Shown: piece by piece, positions 11,093-22,865 of the stretch
Numbering within the stretch: the first letter of the stretch is position 1
Layout: every line of letters begins with the position of its first letter
Assembly: GCA_033032175.1 (NCBI GenBank)
Contig: CM065308.1
Location: 18,533,590 to 18,597,589 of the forward strand
Origin: Saturnia japonica
Lineage: Eukaryota; Arthropoda; Insecta; Lepidoptera; Saturniidae
DNA length: 64,000 bases
Direction of reading: 5' to 3'
Program-made: the position numbers and the translations under genes
The notes under the pieces: generated by a model
What the model saw: the letters and a program-made list of their open reading frames with translations, nothing else
The model's database searches: none
Told to the model about the DNA's origin: nothing

Positions 11093-12024
11093 TGTATAAT
11101 TTGAATAACAAAAATTAGTAAATGGCTGATTTCCCTACTTATCTATGAAGTTTATATTTCTTCTCATTGTTTTGGCATCGCAAAAGTACTTGCCGGTGTT
11201 CATATGTTTAATCCTAACTTCGTTGTCTTTTCTACGTGTTTAGGGAGGTTTTGTGGTAACCTTCAAATGCATGTTCCTATATTATTTCTAATCCACTTTA
11301 CGTATGCACAATAATCAAACTACATCACGCAAAATACCACCAATATCACACCATATGGGAACAAATAGCTTAAATCAATAAATTAATTTAAAACCTTCAC
11401 ATGACAGATCAAAAACTGGCTACAAACTTTCGTTTATATTTTACAATGTCTATACCGGCCACTGGCAAAATTACTGATATCCGAATGGAATATTATACCT
11501 TTGTAAAGTATCTCCAATTCAGACGCCTGGGTTTCTGAATGTACTGTTATTACTGGTTACCGATTCACCCATCCTAGCAAAAATTAAGCATCACAGCCCA
11601 CTGACCTGGATGTTTCTTAGCTCTGCATCAAGTATCTGCATTCATGTAGCTGGTCGGCGGATCTCTGAAGTCTCTCAGTACGTAAATACACACCGGAAAA
11701 CATTAATCCAGACGCTTCACTAGTATATATGTATATCTTTTACACTGTTTTTAAAGTATAATTAATACAAAACAAAGGTAGAAGGCAAAGCTTTTCGTAT
11801 TATAAAAAATATGATCAATGGCGGCATTGAACTCGACTTGGCGATAGTGATTGTGCGTGTAATTTGAGTGAGCTCATAGCCAACTTTTACCATGATATGA
11901 AATGACAACCACATATTTATTTGGTCCAAATAATGTCAATGCTCTGAATTTAAATAAATATAATTCACTTGTGTTATCTTATGTGGTAACATATACTTTA
12001 TAGATTGTTATAATCCGATCAATC
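11093..12024. other. Unassigned AT-rich region
   Basis: No gene or repeat recognised. Confidence 0.3.
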
Positions 12025-12165
12025 GGTTAAGAATCGATTTTTCAATCTAAAGATAACTTTATTAGAAGAAATAATTGTTAAATTTCGACAGACTCTCCAT
12101 ACATTATCTGTTAAAATTATTTCTTAAATAAAGTCATCTGACGATTGAGAAATCAGCCCTTAGAA
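12025..12165. mobile_element. Short MITE with imperfect terminal inverted repeats
   Basis: The left arm (GATTTTTCAATC...GATAACTTTATT...GAAATAATTG, 12031-12080) is the imperfect inverse of the right arm (AAATTATTTCTTAAATAAAG...GACGATTGAGAAATC, 12113-12154). The arms are ~48 bp around a ~30-bp centre. TTA on both sides (within GGTTAAGA and CCCTTAGA) could be a 3-bp target duplication. Too small to encode a transposase, so it would have been moved in trans. Confidence 0.6.
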
Positions 12166-12304
12166 ATCCCATCTACAACCAAGTGCACAACGCCTATGAA
12201 AGCTGTGCAATTGAAATATGTTCCCATAACAGAAACAATCAGATATTTGTACTTTTAAAATATTCTCAGCATTCCGAGTTTATGTAGCAAAAATTTTCAT
12301 AAAA

Positions 12305-12530
12305 TAATACACTAGTCGAAACGGAACCCGCGTGGCACGTCGCTCCGGCGGGCTTGTACCAATAAATAATAATACAGGAATGCTACGGCCACGGAATTTA
12401 ATTATCCCCGACAAGTAGCTTGCGAAGGATTCGAGTGAAATTAATTCATCAGAGTCGTTGCAACATTTGACTGTGCTGTGTAGTGGTTTCGTGCTTCGAA
12501 CAATCGTGGCTTACCAAGTTCCAGATGTCT
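12305..12530. other. GC-richer island of unknown role
   Basis: Contains CCCGCGTGGCACGTCGCTCC and GGCGGGCTTGTACC in an otherwise AT-rich region. No open frame and no match to the repeat families seen here. Candidate conserved non-coding or regulatory DNA. Confidence 0.2.
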
Positions 12531-12844
12531 AACTAAACGCATGACCGTACAGTACTCGAATTATCTGTACTAAAATTTGTATAGATTTGTTTAGAGTATA
12601 GATATATACAGGGGCCGTTATTTAACTGTTCACAAAAATCAATAAAAACCAGTTTTAGATACACATTTTAATGTCATACAATACACAACCAAGCTTTCAT
12701 CTCAATCTAATAACCAGTCGCCTATATTCTATGGTACATTTTACATTAATAATTTTATAAGGAACAGTTTTTATCATTGACCATCCTACGTACTCATGTT
12801 ATGTATACCTTATTATATTATGTGAGCAATTCTTGTATACATAT

Positions 12845-12990
12845 ATGTATTTGGTTTTTCGGAAACGGCTCCAACGATTTCGATGAAACTTTGCATTTAT
12901 ATAATGTTTTACATTCCAAGTTTACCTAGATAGGTGTTTTTCTTTTTTTGTTTATAAGACACCGAGCACGGCTCGGTCGCCCAGATATTG
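12845..12990. mobile_element. Interspersed repeat fragment (CGAGCACGGCTCGGTCGCCC type)
   Basis: Contains a CGGAAACGGCTCCAACGATT block, GATGAAACTTTGCATTTA and the terminal CGAGCACGGCTCGGTCGCCC. This matches the style of lepidopteran non-autonomous repeats. There is a single copy in the window. Confidence 0.45.
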
Positions 12991-14827
12991 TTCCATTACT
13001 TGTCAATCACATATTGTCGAGCTAAGTCATGAATTAATTACCACACCAACCTACAACGTATCAACGTCATCAAAATGCCGGAAAATCTATAATTCCATAT
13101 AAAATTAATGAGAGCACCACGAAAATATTTCTCATGTCACATTCCTCAAGATGTTTTTCTTCACTGTCAGCCGAATTTGAAAAGAAATTAAAGCTAATAA
13201 AGAACACGTATTCTGAAAATATCCATCTAGATTCCATTTTTTTTTTGTTTTTTTTTTTTTTATTTGAAAATTTTCTTTACTTCTTTTTTTGCGCGTACTA
13301 ATTAATTATAAAACCACGTGTATATAGTCATGTGAGCCACCATAGATCTTCGTAGGTGATTTATTTAATTTACTATACTATGTAAAAGCGAAATTATTAA
13401 ATCCTCCAACCAGAACAAATCAATAGGGATCATTTTAGTCCGAAATACAAACCCGCGGCCCACGTGCTTTTGGTCTGACTACAATCTACTTGATACTGTA
13501 GGCGGTAAGAATATTATAACAAGGTTGGAATATATACTGTCTTCAAAAGAATAATTACGATATATACAAAATAAAACGAGAATACATTTGTTTTATAGAG
13601 GCACTTATAACTAAATGGCTAACCATTTATTATTGAAAGACTTTTTTATGACAGTGTAAACTTTATATATCAAACTTCTATTTAACAAAAAAATCTCTAA
13701 AATGTAGACATTACTAAGGTTTCTTTGTTTAACATCGTTACCCATAAATTTAAGCATCCTATATAGCGTAAGATTCACTCGTAATAGCGAAAAATATGTC
13801 ATTATTTAGACCCCAATAAACATTGACTTCACTGGACTTTCAACAAAGAAATGTGGTAATTTGCTTGTTCTGATTGTCTAGAATGTGTCTGCTTACTGTA
13901 CCTGCCTACTGTCATCTTATTGCTATACAAAGTTTTTAAGTCATAATATTCTTAGTTGCTTTCAAATTTTTGAATTAAGTCAAAATTAAAACCGTATTCA
14001 TAATGTACAATTACAAATAAGTAAATATTCTATATTATTTTCTTGTACTCTCTATGTAACGAAAATTCTTTATGGTATAATAAAATATCTGGTCCCTTCA
14101 AATTCGCTATGTAGAAATTACACTATAAAGAGGTAACTACATATACTTATTTTCGTTTTAATATCAAAATATTTCTTTTCCAGACATAACATACATCAAA
14201 ATTAATAATCCTTGAAGTATTCATTAGCCATTAGCAAAACTTTGATCATTATTTATATTTTTACTACTCAGGGATATACAATAATAAATATTGTATAATA
14301 TAAACTCGCGTAACGGGCCAACCCTCTACGAAATTTATTATGATCTATTGATACCCGGGCGTTTTCTCTTCATAAAAGCCGGACGATCCTCCTTGTACAC
14401 TGCGAGTGGAACTTTCGCAAACTCTGACAATATTATGTCACGACTCTACAGTCTCCGGTACCTCTCTCTCGCTCTCTTGTGAAAAGTGATTTTACAACAT
14501 AGCTAAGACTTGTAAGCGTGGAATTAAGATGAGCATGATAAAAAGTTGTAAAGGCCTATTTGTTTTGGAATTTGCACGGATTGGCTTTTAATATTGTAAA
14601 GTTATTATTCGTTCTCTTTCCAAAGAGGCCGTGATATAAATTAAATTCATAATTAATTATTATGAAGGTTATTCATATTTGCTACGAATGTTTCATGAAA
14701 TGCATCAACTCACCAAAACCATTACTTCCACACATTGCTCATTACCAGCACATTACTTAATATAATAAATGTATGTATACATATAACTATAAATGGTAAT
14801 TACTATCAAAAAACAATTATCATCTTA
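12991..14827. other. Unassigned AT-rich region
   Basis: Poly-T rich tract at about 13239-13261. A GC-richer piece at 14300-14480 includes CATAAAAG (14371) but has no initiator at the right distance. No recognised gene. Confidence 0.3.
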
Positions 14828-15085
14828 ATTTTTTAACTGACTTCAACAAAAGACAGGAGGTTACTAAATTCGAATGTTTTTTTAATGGATGTTCAGCCTT
14901 AACTTCTTTGCTTATAAACCAATTCGGACGATTCTTTTTTTTTTGTTAGGTAGGACATACCTCAAGGATGGATCACGTTTAATTACATTGGCATTGGACT
15001 ATGAACTTCGAAGATATACCAGGAAACTCTGCAAAATCATTGAAGTTAGTTTTCTTTTTTGTTAAAAATTGTCTTGTAAAATAAT
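14828..15085 (+). mobile_element. Interspersed repeat, family D
   Basis: Starts TTAACTGACTTCAACAAAAG, continues with GGATGTTCAGCCTTAACTTC, CCTCAAGGATGGATCA and ACATTGGCATTGGACT, and ends TTTTGTTAAAAATTGTC. Other copies are at 19612-19880, 31618-31835, 35641-35868 (duplicated at 40998-41225) and a truncated one at 55348-55425. A well-populated non-coding family. Confidence 0.75.
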
Positions 15086-15739
15086 GAACTATCTAACTGT
15101 TTTCCTTAAAAACATTGGACTGGTTCTTGGGTCATTCACCTTAAATCACTGTCGGTCACCTATCGCATTTATTACATACTTTCATTAGCTAGATGCGTCA
15201 CCTTAAGCACTTTGCTTAAATTATTATTTTTCATGAACAACTGTATTATTTATATTTTAATCTAATTTAATATATGACAGTATCTTGCATTCTTATATGC
15301 GGACTATAAATTGGTTATCGTGGACTGGAGACTGTACACCGCTGCTAGCTAGGAACTTGTGTGAAACTCATACGCATAATAATATGGCCTGTAATATCCA
15401 CAGCGTATAAAAACTATAAATAAATTTTCAAATTCATTTAAATATAAACAATACATATATAAATTATGACTTACAGGATTCTATACTAGAAATTTCGAAT
15501 TTAATCGACTATTTTTATAGTCTATTTAAATAGTATGCATAATTTTACATATTACTAAAAATAGCCCGTAAGTTCGTTGGAGTTAACTACAATATGAAAT
15601 TTGATAAGAATAAATAATAATACAGTAGCTTCCTATTAGTGAAAGAATGTTAAGAACGGAATGATTAGTCCCAGAGAATACCTTCTACAAACATAAAAAC
15701 TTAAATTATTTATAAATTTAGCGTTATGAATACAAAAAA
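15086..15739. other. Unassigned AT-rich region
   Basis: No gene or repeat recognised. Confidence 0.3.
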
Positions 15740-16165
15740 AAACCGTATGGTGTTGTGGGGTACCAGATAGGAACTAAGTTCCTTATTATAAAATATTAAT
15801 TTCAAGTCCTATTCAAGGTATAAAGAAAATAATTTTTCGGGTATACATTTTTATTATGATTTTTTTACCGATAAAAATCAAAAAACTTCTTTACAAAAAT
15901 TATCTTGACACCTTTATTTTATTTACAATGATTTATAAAAATATATAATAATAATGATTAGATGGTTCCACTTTTCACCACCAGATGGTGTAATTATCGA
16001 ATGATATAATAATAATAGCAAACTGCAATAATAATAACAGTCATTACGCAGACTATACATGAGACATTGTATAGTCATCATACGCTCTTTTTTTACCGTT
16101 ACGAACGTTTTTTGCCGGCTAGGATACCCCTCCGTAACGCCCCATAAGGAATTTCGTTCCAAAAA
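15740..16165. mobile_element. MITE-like palindromic element, family M1
   Basis: Left end GGGGTACCAGATAGGAACTA then AGTTCCTTATTA; right end the inverted form CTAGGATACCCCTCCGTAAC then AAGGAATTTCGTTCC. The layout matches 5470-5800, so the two copies support each other. The interior is AT-rich with no transposase. Confidence 0.5.
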
Positions 16166-16329
16166 TTTTTTTCCATAATTATAGCTATTAGCGCAAAAAT
16201 AAGGCCCTCGCGTTTTATTTAGGGGGTTACACCCAAGATAGCCTGCATATCATGACACTGTTTACGTGCAAGTGTGGTGAAAATTATATTACATTTATAC
16301 ATAGTACAAATATTTTTAAACAATAAAAA

Positions 16330-16862
16330 ATCTACACAATTAATAAAATTGACGTGTCTGTTTGTAATGTCACAATAACAGCTTTTTTTTACTAAATACA
16401 TATGAAAGTAATATACACCTTTATCAAGAAATTCATTTTAATTTTTTTTGTCTATGTGTTTGTTTGTTCCGGGTAATCTTCGAAACGGTTGATCCGATTT
16501 TGACGGGACTTTCACTGGTAGATATGTAATATTATAAAGAGTAACTTAGTCCACTTTTATTTTAGAAAAAGATTTTAGGTACCGCGTAAATTAAAAAAAA
16601 CTAGTCATGGTGAATCAATTCGGGCGCTTAAATGCATTACGCTGTGTAACCATAAGAGATCTAGGAAATTAATGTACTGCATAATTGTATACATTAAAAA
16701 GACCTACAAAAAATTGCAAGAAGGAAGGACTATCTTCTAAGGAACAACCACTAAGCATTTTTATCTTTAAAATAGCCAGGAGCGGGGAGCAAGATTCGCG
16801 CGTGTGCCTGATCGATGTTATTCTGTAGTCCACGTGAGCGAAGCCGCCGGCAACGCTAGTTA
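16330..16862 (-). mobile_element. Interspersed repeat, family A
   Basis: A minus-strand copy: the plus strand begins AATTAATAAAATTGACGTGT (the tail) and ends GAGCGAAGCCGCCGGCAACG CTAGTT (the CTAGCTG end). The internal GATTTTGACGGGACTTTCAC and GAATCAATTCGGGCGC blocks are shared with the copies at 1162 and 21805. Confidence 0.7.
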
Positions 16863-19055
16863 ACAATAAAAAACATTCGTCATATGATGCGCATACAGCT
16901 CTTAATTTTTTACCCTTTACTAAATGCTCTATAAGAAGTAAACACGTATTAAAATTTGCACTGGATTTATAATTGTAATGCGAGTAAATGAAAAAATAAT
17001 TTTCATGTTTAAAGACCAACGGAGACGAAGTGTGAAATTTCACAAGATTGTGAAGAATTCATAGATCACAAATAATGAACATAAGAGAGACGAGATCCTA
17101 AAGAAATTGAGTGAATATAATTTCTATTTGAAACGTTGTTTCGATAATTTCATTTACTGATGTCGTTTCGTTTTTCATCAGAAAATTTGTATCGAATTTC
17201 AAATTTTTCAAAGAAAAACGAGTCGTTGTCGGTAAAATATTTTATAGAAGGTGAACAATACCAGTAATGTAAGTACGTCACATATGAACGTCACTTCTGA
17301 ACGTCTATATTAATAAATTTGTAGTTCTGCTTGTGCATATGTGCCCATGGATGTTCGTTATATAAGCCACTGATCACAAATAATTATAATGGTTAAAATG
17401 TTGATCTATCCGTATTTCTGGATTTAAATCATAAATAACTTAGGTGATGGTTTTTAAATGAAATTTTGTACACGAGAAGTATACACGATTAGGTGTCTTC
17501 CGGCAGCTGCATTTGAGAGCCGGAGGACTGGCTTAGAATATGAAGGCACTTAACATTAGATGAAATTGTGGACAAACACACCTAAAGAGAATTTAAAAAA
17601 ATTGAAATAAGAAGAAATACTCAATCGTTTTAATAAAAAAATTGTACATGCCGCGGTTATATGTAGTAAGTTATATATAAATAAGAATTTAAAATATCTA
17701 TAAATGCGTAGCTCTGTTGTAATATAACCCCTTCTTAAGACGTTACCCACAGTACGTTAATCAAAAAAGGTTCAGTGCCGCCATAACATGGCTTGAGAGG
17801 AATTTACTGCCTACACTCGAGTTTTTGGACGTTTCCTCTTTATAAATGACAGTGGTTTCCGCTCTTTTCCCGATTTTTACGTTTTATAGCCCTTATTTAT
17901 GATATTTTTTTTTACCTAGAAGTGTATTATTAATACTGATGAAATTTAATAAAATCTTCTTATATTGATGTATATAATGATATGAAGATAAAACTTTTTT
18001 CTATTCTTAAGTTGGTTTTAATATATTATATTAAAAAGTCAGTCACAATACGAGTAAATTCTACAAATCTATGGTAATGTTAAGTTGCGTTGGGTAAGAA
18101 TATAATATTTTTATAATTTTAAAACATCTCTCTTCTCAAAAATGTCGAATTAACAAAGAAATTTGGAGCGGTTGAAAATATTATTATAGTTTTTATACCT
18201 AATAGAAAATTTTGTTAAATATTATCGGTACTAACATCTTACGAAATCTATTAAATAAATAAAATTTTAAAATTTTGTAAAACAGTTTTAGTTAATGCTG
18301 AAATAAGAAGAATGAATAGTTAAAATATATCATATATGAAAACAGAATATTTGAATAAAATAAATATATAATAATATATTTGTAAAATGGATCATTTCAT
18401 CAAAATCATCGACGTATAAAGCTTTCATAAAGGTATATATGAGATAGATAGACTCAAACAACATTTAACCTATCATCATGAAAGTTGGTATATTGAAGTG
18501 TTTTTCTGATGGAGAAGGCTTTTATGCTTTTCCTAAATGTGCCAAATGACGCTGTGGTCGAGTTATTGAAAGAAAGACGAATAAACATGCAATATTAAAA
18601 ACAAACAAAAAAAAAATCCGCTTTCGACGTTTCTCACGAAAATCATAACACGACGCTATTTTTCAGCCAAACCTTCTGATTTAGATGACAATGACTTGCA
18701 TTACCACTAATAAATTTCGCGCACAATTATAATTATCATTGGGTTTCTTTTTAGAGCTAAATAAAAAAAAGTAACATAAAATGATTAAAAAAAAATTGAA
18801 AAATAAAACAAAAAATTTCCTAATTCAGGCAGTCTAGCCTTAGAAAATAAATAATAACCTATTATTTTAAATTGTCTGTTAAATGCAAAATGACCTATAA
18901 AACTTAATGTGGGAGGAATATCATCTATTACTGGACTACTACAAAGGGCAGAATAACCATCTGCAGGCCCAGCTATTATGAAATAAACGATGACCAACAT
19001 ATTATAATTGAATTTTAATCTATGAATACAGGTTACAGATAAATTTATATTCATT
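16863..19055. other. AT-rich region with a SINE 3'-body fragment
   Basis: A fragment at 17480-17585 (TCTTCCGGCAGCTGCATTTG and CTTAACATTAGATGAAATTG) matches the body of SINE family S1. The remainder, especially 17880-18800, is extremely AT-rich with no recognised gene. Confidence 0.4.
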
Positions 19056-19330
19056 GCCCCCCCCCCCTCACATTCATAAAGCTGCCCACATATCTTACCT
19101 GTAGCGATTTATTGCTGTTCCCGTATTTTTACTCTTCCTTGCCTACTCCTGTGGGAACGCTGCGCCGAGTGGGGGCTCGGTCATGCGAGCGGGGAAGGCA
19201 GGTGGGGTAACTGGCTAGCCAGTTGAATTATATTGTTATTTCGGTGCGATCGGGAATCGATCGTGGTCCCCTCAGGAGTAGTGTAGCGGTTACAATGTCG
19301 AGGCTCTAATGGACCGATATGGATTATATT
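19056..19330. other. Poly-C tract and GC-rich stretch
   Basis: A run of ten C residues (about 19058-19067) is followed at 19140-19310 by a GC-richer segment with CGAGTGGGGGCTCGGTCATG and, near 19280, an A-box-like AGTGTAGCGGTTACAATG. Possibly a tRNA-headed repeat; unresolved. Confidence 0.25.
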
Positions 19331-19611
19331 TTTATTTAATTTGATTTGGTACTATTATTATAGAGATGTAAAGGTTTTTTGTTTGTCTGTATGAGGTGTA
19401 ATGTTATTTTACTTATATCAAGCTACATTACAAAGTGTTATATATAATATGTTTGGATAAGATTATAAACAGCATAAGGCCGCAGGCTTTCGGTATCAGA
19501 GAAATAGCGTAACATCTTTACACTTCCATTTCTAGTATAATATTGTATGCAACATGATTCAATAATGGTTTATATTACAATTCCTGTTTATGAAAACGGA
19601 AAAGAATAAGT

Positions 19612-19880
19612 TTTTTTTTTATTAACCGAACTCAAAAAACAGTGGGTACTCTCAGTTCTCTTCTATATTTTTATGGATGTTCAGGCACAACTTCTTTGAT
19701 TATGAACCTGTTTAGATGATTATTTTTTCGTTAAAAGGGGGATATCTCAAGCGTGGTCCTATTTTAATTTCTATAGCATTGAACCATCGACTTCGACTTG
19801 GAAGATACACTAGGGAACTCCACACAATCATTGAAGTTAATTTCATGTTTTGTTAAAAATTGTCCTGTCTCGCTCCATCG
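19612..19880 (+). mobile_element. Interspersed repeat, family D
   Basis: Shares with 14828-15085 the TTAACCGAACTCAAAAAA start, TTTTTATGGATGTTCAGGCA, GGATATCTCAAGCGTGG and the end ATCATTGAAGTTAATTTC...GTTAAAAATTGTCC. Confidence 0.7.
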
Positions 19881-20160
19881 TAACACTTCGATTAATCAAA
19901 GCGGGTACGCAAACGAAACGACCCGTTTATATTTGCGTAACACTCGACAACGACGTCAGAAATGGTTGCGCTTAACAATCAAATGAAAATTAAACCGCAC
20001 GGTTCAACGAAATCGACACGAAGATTTATCATTAATTATTCATTGTTTACTCATTAATCCGTACCGTGCTGACTTAATGTTGGCAAAACACGAGAAACGT
20101 CTCACTTGTGATGATTTGAACTGTGTATTTGGGGGGCTTTTACTCGACGCTCTGTATCGT
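19881..20160. other. Repeat-free segment rich in ATTA motifs
   Basis: Directly follows a repeat insertion but does not resemble any repeat family seen here. It holds a cluster of ATTA/TAAT cores (20023-20058), the binding core of homeodomain proteins. A conserved enhancer is possible but only inferred. Confidence 0.2.
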
Positions 20161-20364
20161 TGGTGAGTTTTAATTCATTTGCTTTGTACTATATACCGGA
20201 TTCGAACATCGTTGACTGCTTTTGAGAACTATATTTTAATCAACATTCTAAGTACCTACTGAATACACTTTTGTATTTTTTTGTTATACTTCGTTTGGTG
20301 CATTTAGTAGGAGGTATATTTTTTTTAAGTGATAAATTCTTATGGGTATAACTTCTTATAAGTT

Positions 20365-20520
20365 CCTAAGTTCGTAAACGTGACTGCTATACCCGGAGTC
20401 CTAGGTTCGAATACTCGCCGGCTTTCTTTTTTCTCTTTCGTTTTGTTTTTGGTTTTTTTTTTTCTTTTTGATAATTTTAAGTTATTTATTTATTTATTTA
20501 TTATGGCTCAACAACAGAAA
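20365..20520 (+). repeat. tRNA-like B-box fragment followed by T-rich and (TTTA)n tract
   Basis: GTCCTAGGTTCGAATACTCG contains a good B box (GGTTCGAAT), preceded by GACTGCTATACCCGG as in tRNA-derived repeats. It is followed by a T-rich tract and (TTTA)n at about 20481-20503. No cloverleaf can be drawn, so this is a SINE remnant and not a tRNA gene. Confidence 0.4.
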
Positions 20521-21195
20521 CCAAACTAAAACACAAAATACACATTAACAATAGTAACTTATAGAACTAAATTTGCTTTCCTATTATAGTTGGGCACAAC
20601 ATTTAATTTTACAAACAAAATACAAAGAATAAAGAAAATAATAAAAAAAATAAAAATAATACAAAATAATTCAATTAATTATATTAGAAAAACTACATAA
20701 AGTTTTAGCGCATAAATAGCTTCTCCAAATAAAATCAAAAGATTAATCAGATGATTGAAAACTGCTATCGAGCGTCCCGAGACGCACACTTTTTTTATTT
20801 TGGCTTTCTGCCTAGGAGTACGTTACTAATAGTCGCGCACGCATCATGAGACGAAAATGCAACATGAGACAATGTATATAAATTTTACTGAGTTTTATTG
20901 TTGTATAAAAATAACTTAATAGTATATAAATAAACATCATTTCAATTAAGTTAATAATCATTCTGATATTCCTGTTTCTTTCGCTAAGATTTTTGTATTC
21001 TTCCGTCCACTCTATTTTTTATTGATATTCGTGTATTATTATAGTGCAAACTTATAAATGGCTTTCTTCTAACTACTTAAGTAATTTAACTCTGTACTTA
21101 GCAATAAGTTTTCTTAAAATATTAAAATAAAATAAAAAGTAATCAAATTAAAAAAATATATATACTACACTTAAGTAATTTCATAGTTTTTGTGT
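20521..21195. other. Unassigned AT-rich region
   Basis: No gene or repeat family recognised. Confidence 0.3.
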
Positions 21196-21199
21196 ATAT

Positions 21200-21330
21200 T
21201 GTTAGGTTATAGGTTTAGCGGTATGGCCACAATCTCACTTGATCTTAAGTGACGATGTGGCCAAAGATGGTAACACGCTAAGCCTAATGGATGGCTCAGG
21301 CTCTTAACTGCAGTTGCCGGAACACACCTA
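21200..21330 (-). mobile_element. SINE fragment (GTGGCCAAAG type)
   Basis: CTCACTTGATCTTAAGTGAC, GATGTGGCCAAAGATGG, CACGCTAAGCCTAA, then TTGCCGGAACACACC: the 3' body of family S1 in inverse order. The segment at 28030-28110 is similar. Confidence 0.5.
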
Positions 21331-21673
21331 CACACAAAATCTATTCAGCCGTTTGCAAATCAGCCGCTCTTTTCTAGTTGATAAATACATGTAAACAACT
21401 TGCAGAGCTCTAATTGAATCGTAATTTGGTATCCAGTTACTTCAATGACATTGCAAGGACATGGTAACCTTGACCTGATGATGCATCATCATCTGTTATA
21501 TGCAGCCGATTTACAGCAGAGGTAGGTATCGTATTTAGGCTCATTGGAATAGTCTCGGGAATTGTATCAATGCTATTTATATTAGGGGTTTTTAGGGTAA
21601 CTTAAATAACTAACCTTATAATAAGTAGATGTAAAGCGCTATATGTATTTATATATATTTTTATTTGTTACAG

Positions 21674-21779
21674 GTGGATTCAGCCTTCAATATTCGACAA
21701 ACCGGCTCTTGACAAGTATGCAGTACGAAATAAATTTCATTCTATTGCGTCCGATACGCGCGACCCTTTCAGTCCATAA
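21674..21779 (+). CDS. Weak candidate terminal exon (34 codons)
   Basis: TTTTTATTTGTTACAG at 21658-21673 is a strong-looking splice acceptor (pyrimidine tract plus CAG). One downstream frame stays open for 34 codons from TGG at 21675 to TAA at 21777, beginning WIQPSIFDKPALDK. This stretch is less AT-rich than its flanks and ends just before a family A repeat. The length is not beyond chance and no domain is recognised. Confidence 0.15.
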
Positions 21780-21804
21780 AAAGTAGCATTCATTTTTATT
21801 AGGC

Positions 21805-22320
21805 ACTAGCTGTGCCCGTGGCTTTGCTCACGTGGACTACAGAATGCCCGCGTGAATCTTGCTCCCCCGTTCCCAGCTATTTTAAAGACAAAAATGATTA
21901 TTGTGGGTGTTTCTTAGAAGATAGATGTATACCCTCGCCGACTTTTTTGTAGGTGTTTTTAATGATTTAGTTGTACATTAATTTGCTATATCTCTTATGG
22001 TTTAATCAGCGTACGCCATTTAAGCGCCCGAATTGATTCACCATGACCAGTTTTTTTTTATTTGTGCGAAACCCTAATTCTTTTTCTAAAATAAAAGTAG
22101 CCTAAGTTACTTCCTATTTCGTCAGCTATCTTTCAGTGAAAGTCCCGACAAAATCGGTCCAACCGTTTCGGAGATTACCCGGAACAAACAGACAGACAGA
22201 GAATTTTTTTAAAATGGGCTTTTTGTTATAGGTATCGTATATAATTTCATATGCATTTAGTAAAAAACTCTTATTTTTACAAACAGACACTTCAATTTTA
22301 TTAATTGTATAGATGTCATA
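21805..22320 (+). mobile_element. Interspersed repeat, family A (near full length)
   Basis: Starts CACTAGCTGTGCCCGTGGCT, includes GCGCCCGAATTGATTCACCA and AAAATCGGTCCAACCGTTTC, then the GACAGACAGAGAA microsatellite-like tract, TGCATTTAGTAAAAAACTC and the end CACTTCAATTTTATTAATTG followed by TATAGAT. It is the best-preserved copy in the window. No coding capacity. Confidence 0.75.
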
Positions 22321-22689
22321 AAACTGTAGCGACCATAAAACAGACAGATATGCTAACACTAAAATGTTGATTAAAAAATTTCAAACTATCGCTATACAGT
22401 AGATAATGTTCCAATGAACAAATGTTTCCAGGAAAAAGTTAATTTAAAAATTCTATGAATACTTTTAAGCTTAAAATGGTACTGTAGATGAATTGGATTC
22501 TTTTTATCATAGTATTTCGAAGTAGCGATTTAGTTCTCTAATTCTTTTGTGAAAAAATTAAGTACTCAGTGGAAATTTTAGTATCATCGTACTTTATATT
22601 AACAAAATTCTATTCGCAAGTTTATTATCGCATAATTTCCTAACAAAACCAGGCTGTACGATTAACTTAATACTTTTGTTTTTATATAG

Positions 22690-22865
22690 GGAAAATGACT
22701 GCACTGTACCAAATGATAAACACAGTGCAATCTAGAAACAAAGACGACCACCGAGAGATCGGTAATCCATCGACAGTCACCGTTATCATGTCGATTTGCA
22801 AGCAAGCCTCTCGCCAGTTGAATATACACTGACTGATGCCGAAACTCGACAAAACCAAAAGAAAG
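22690..22865 (+). mobile_element. Interspersed repeat, family E
   Basis: Shares GACCACCGAGAGATCGG, a CATCGACAGTCACCGTTATC ATG block and CTGATGCCGAAACTCGACA with 33115-33300. Two diverged copies define the family; no recognised coding capacity. Confidence 0.6.

Noticed and set aside
20365..20430. Possible tRNA gene (GGTTCGAAT B box)
   Set aside because: No acceptor stem, anticodon arm or A box at the required distance; it fits a tRNA-derived repeat remnant.
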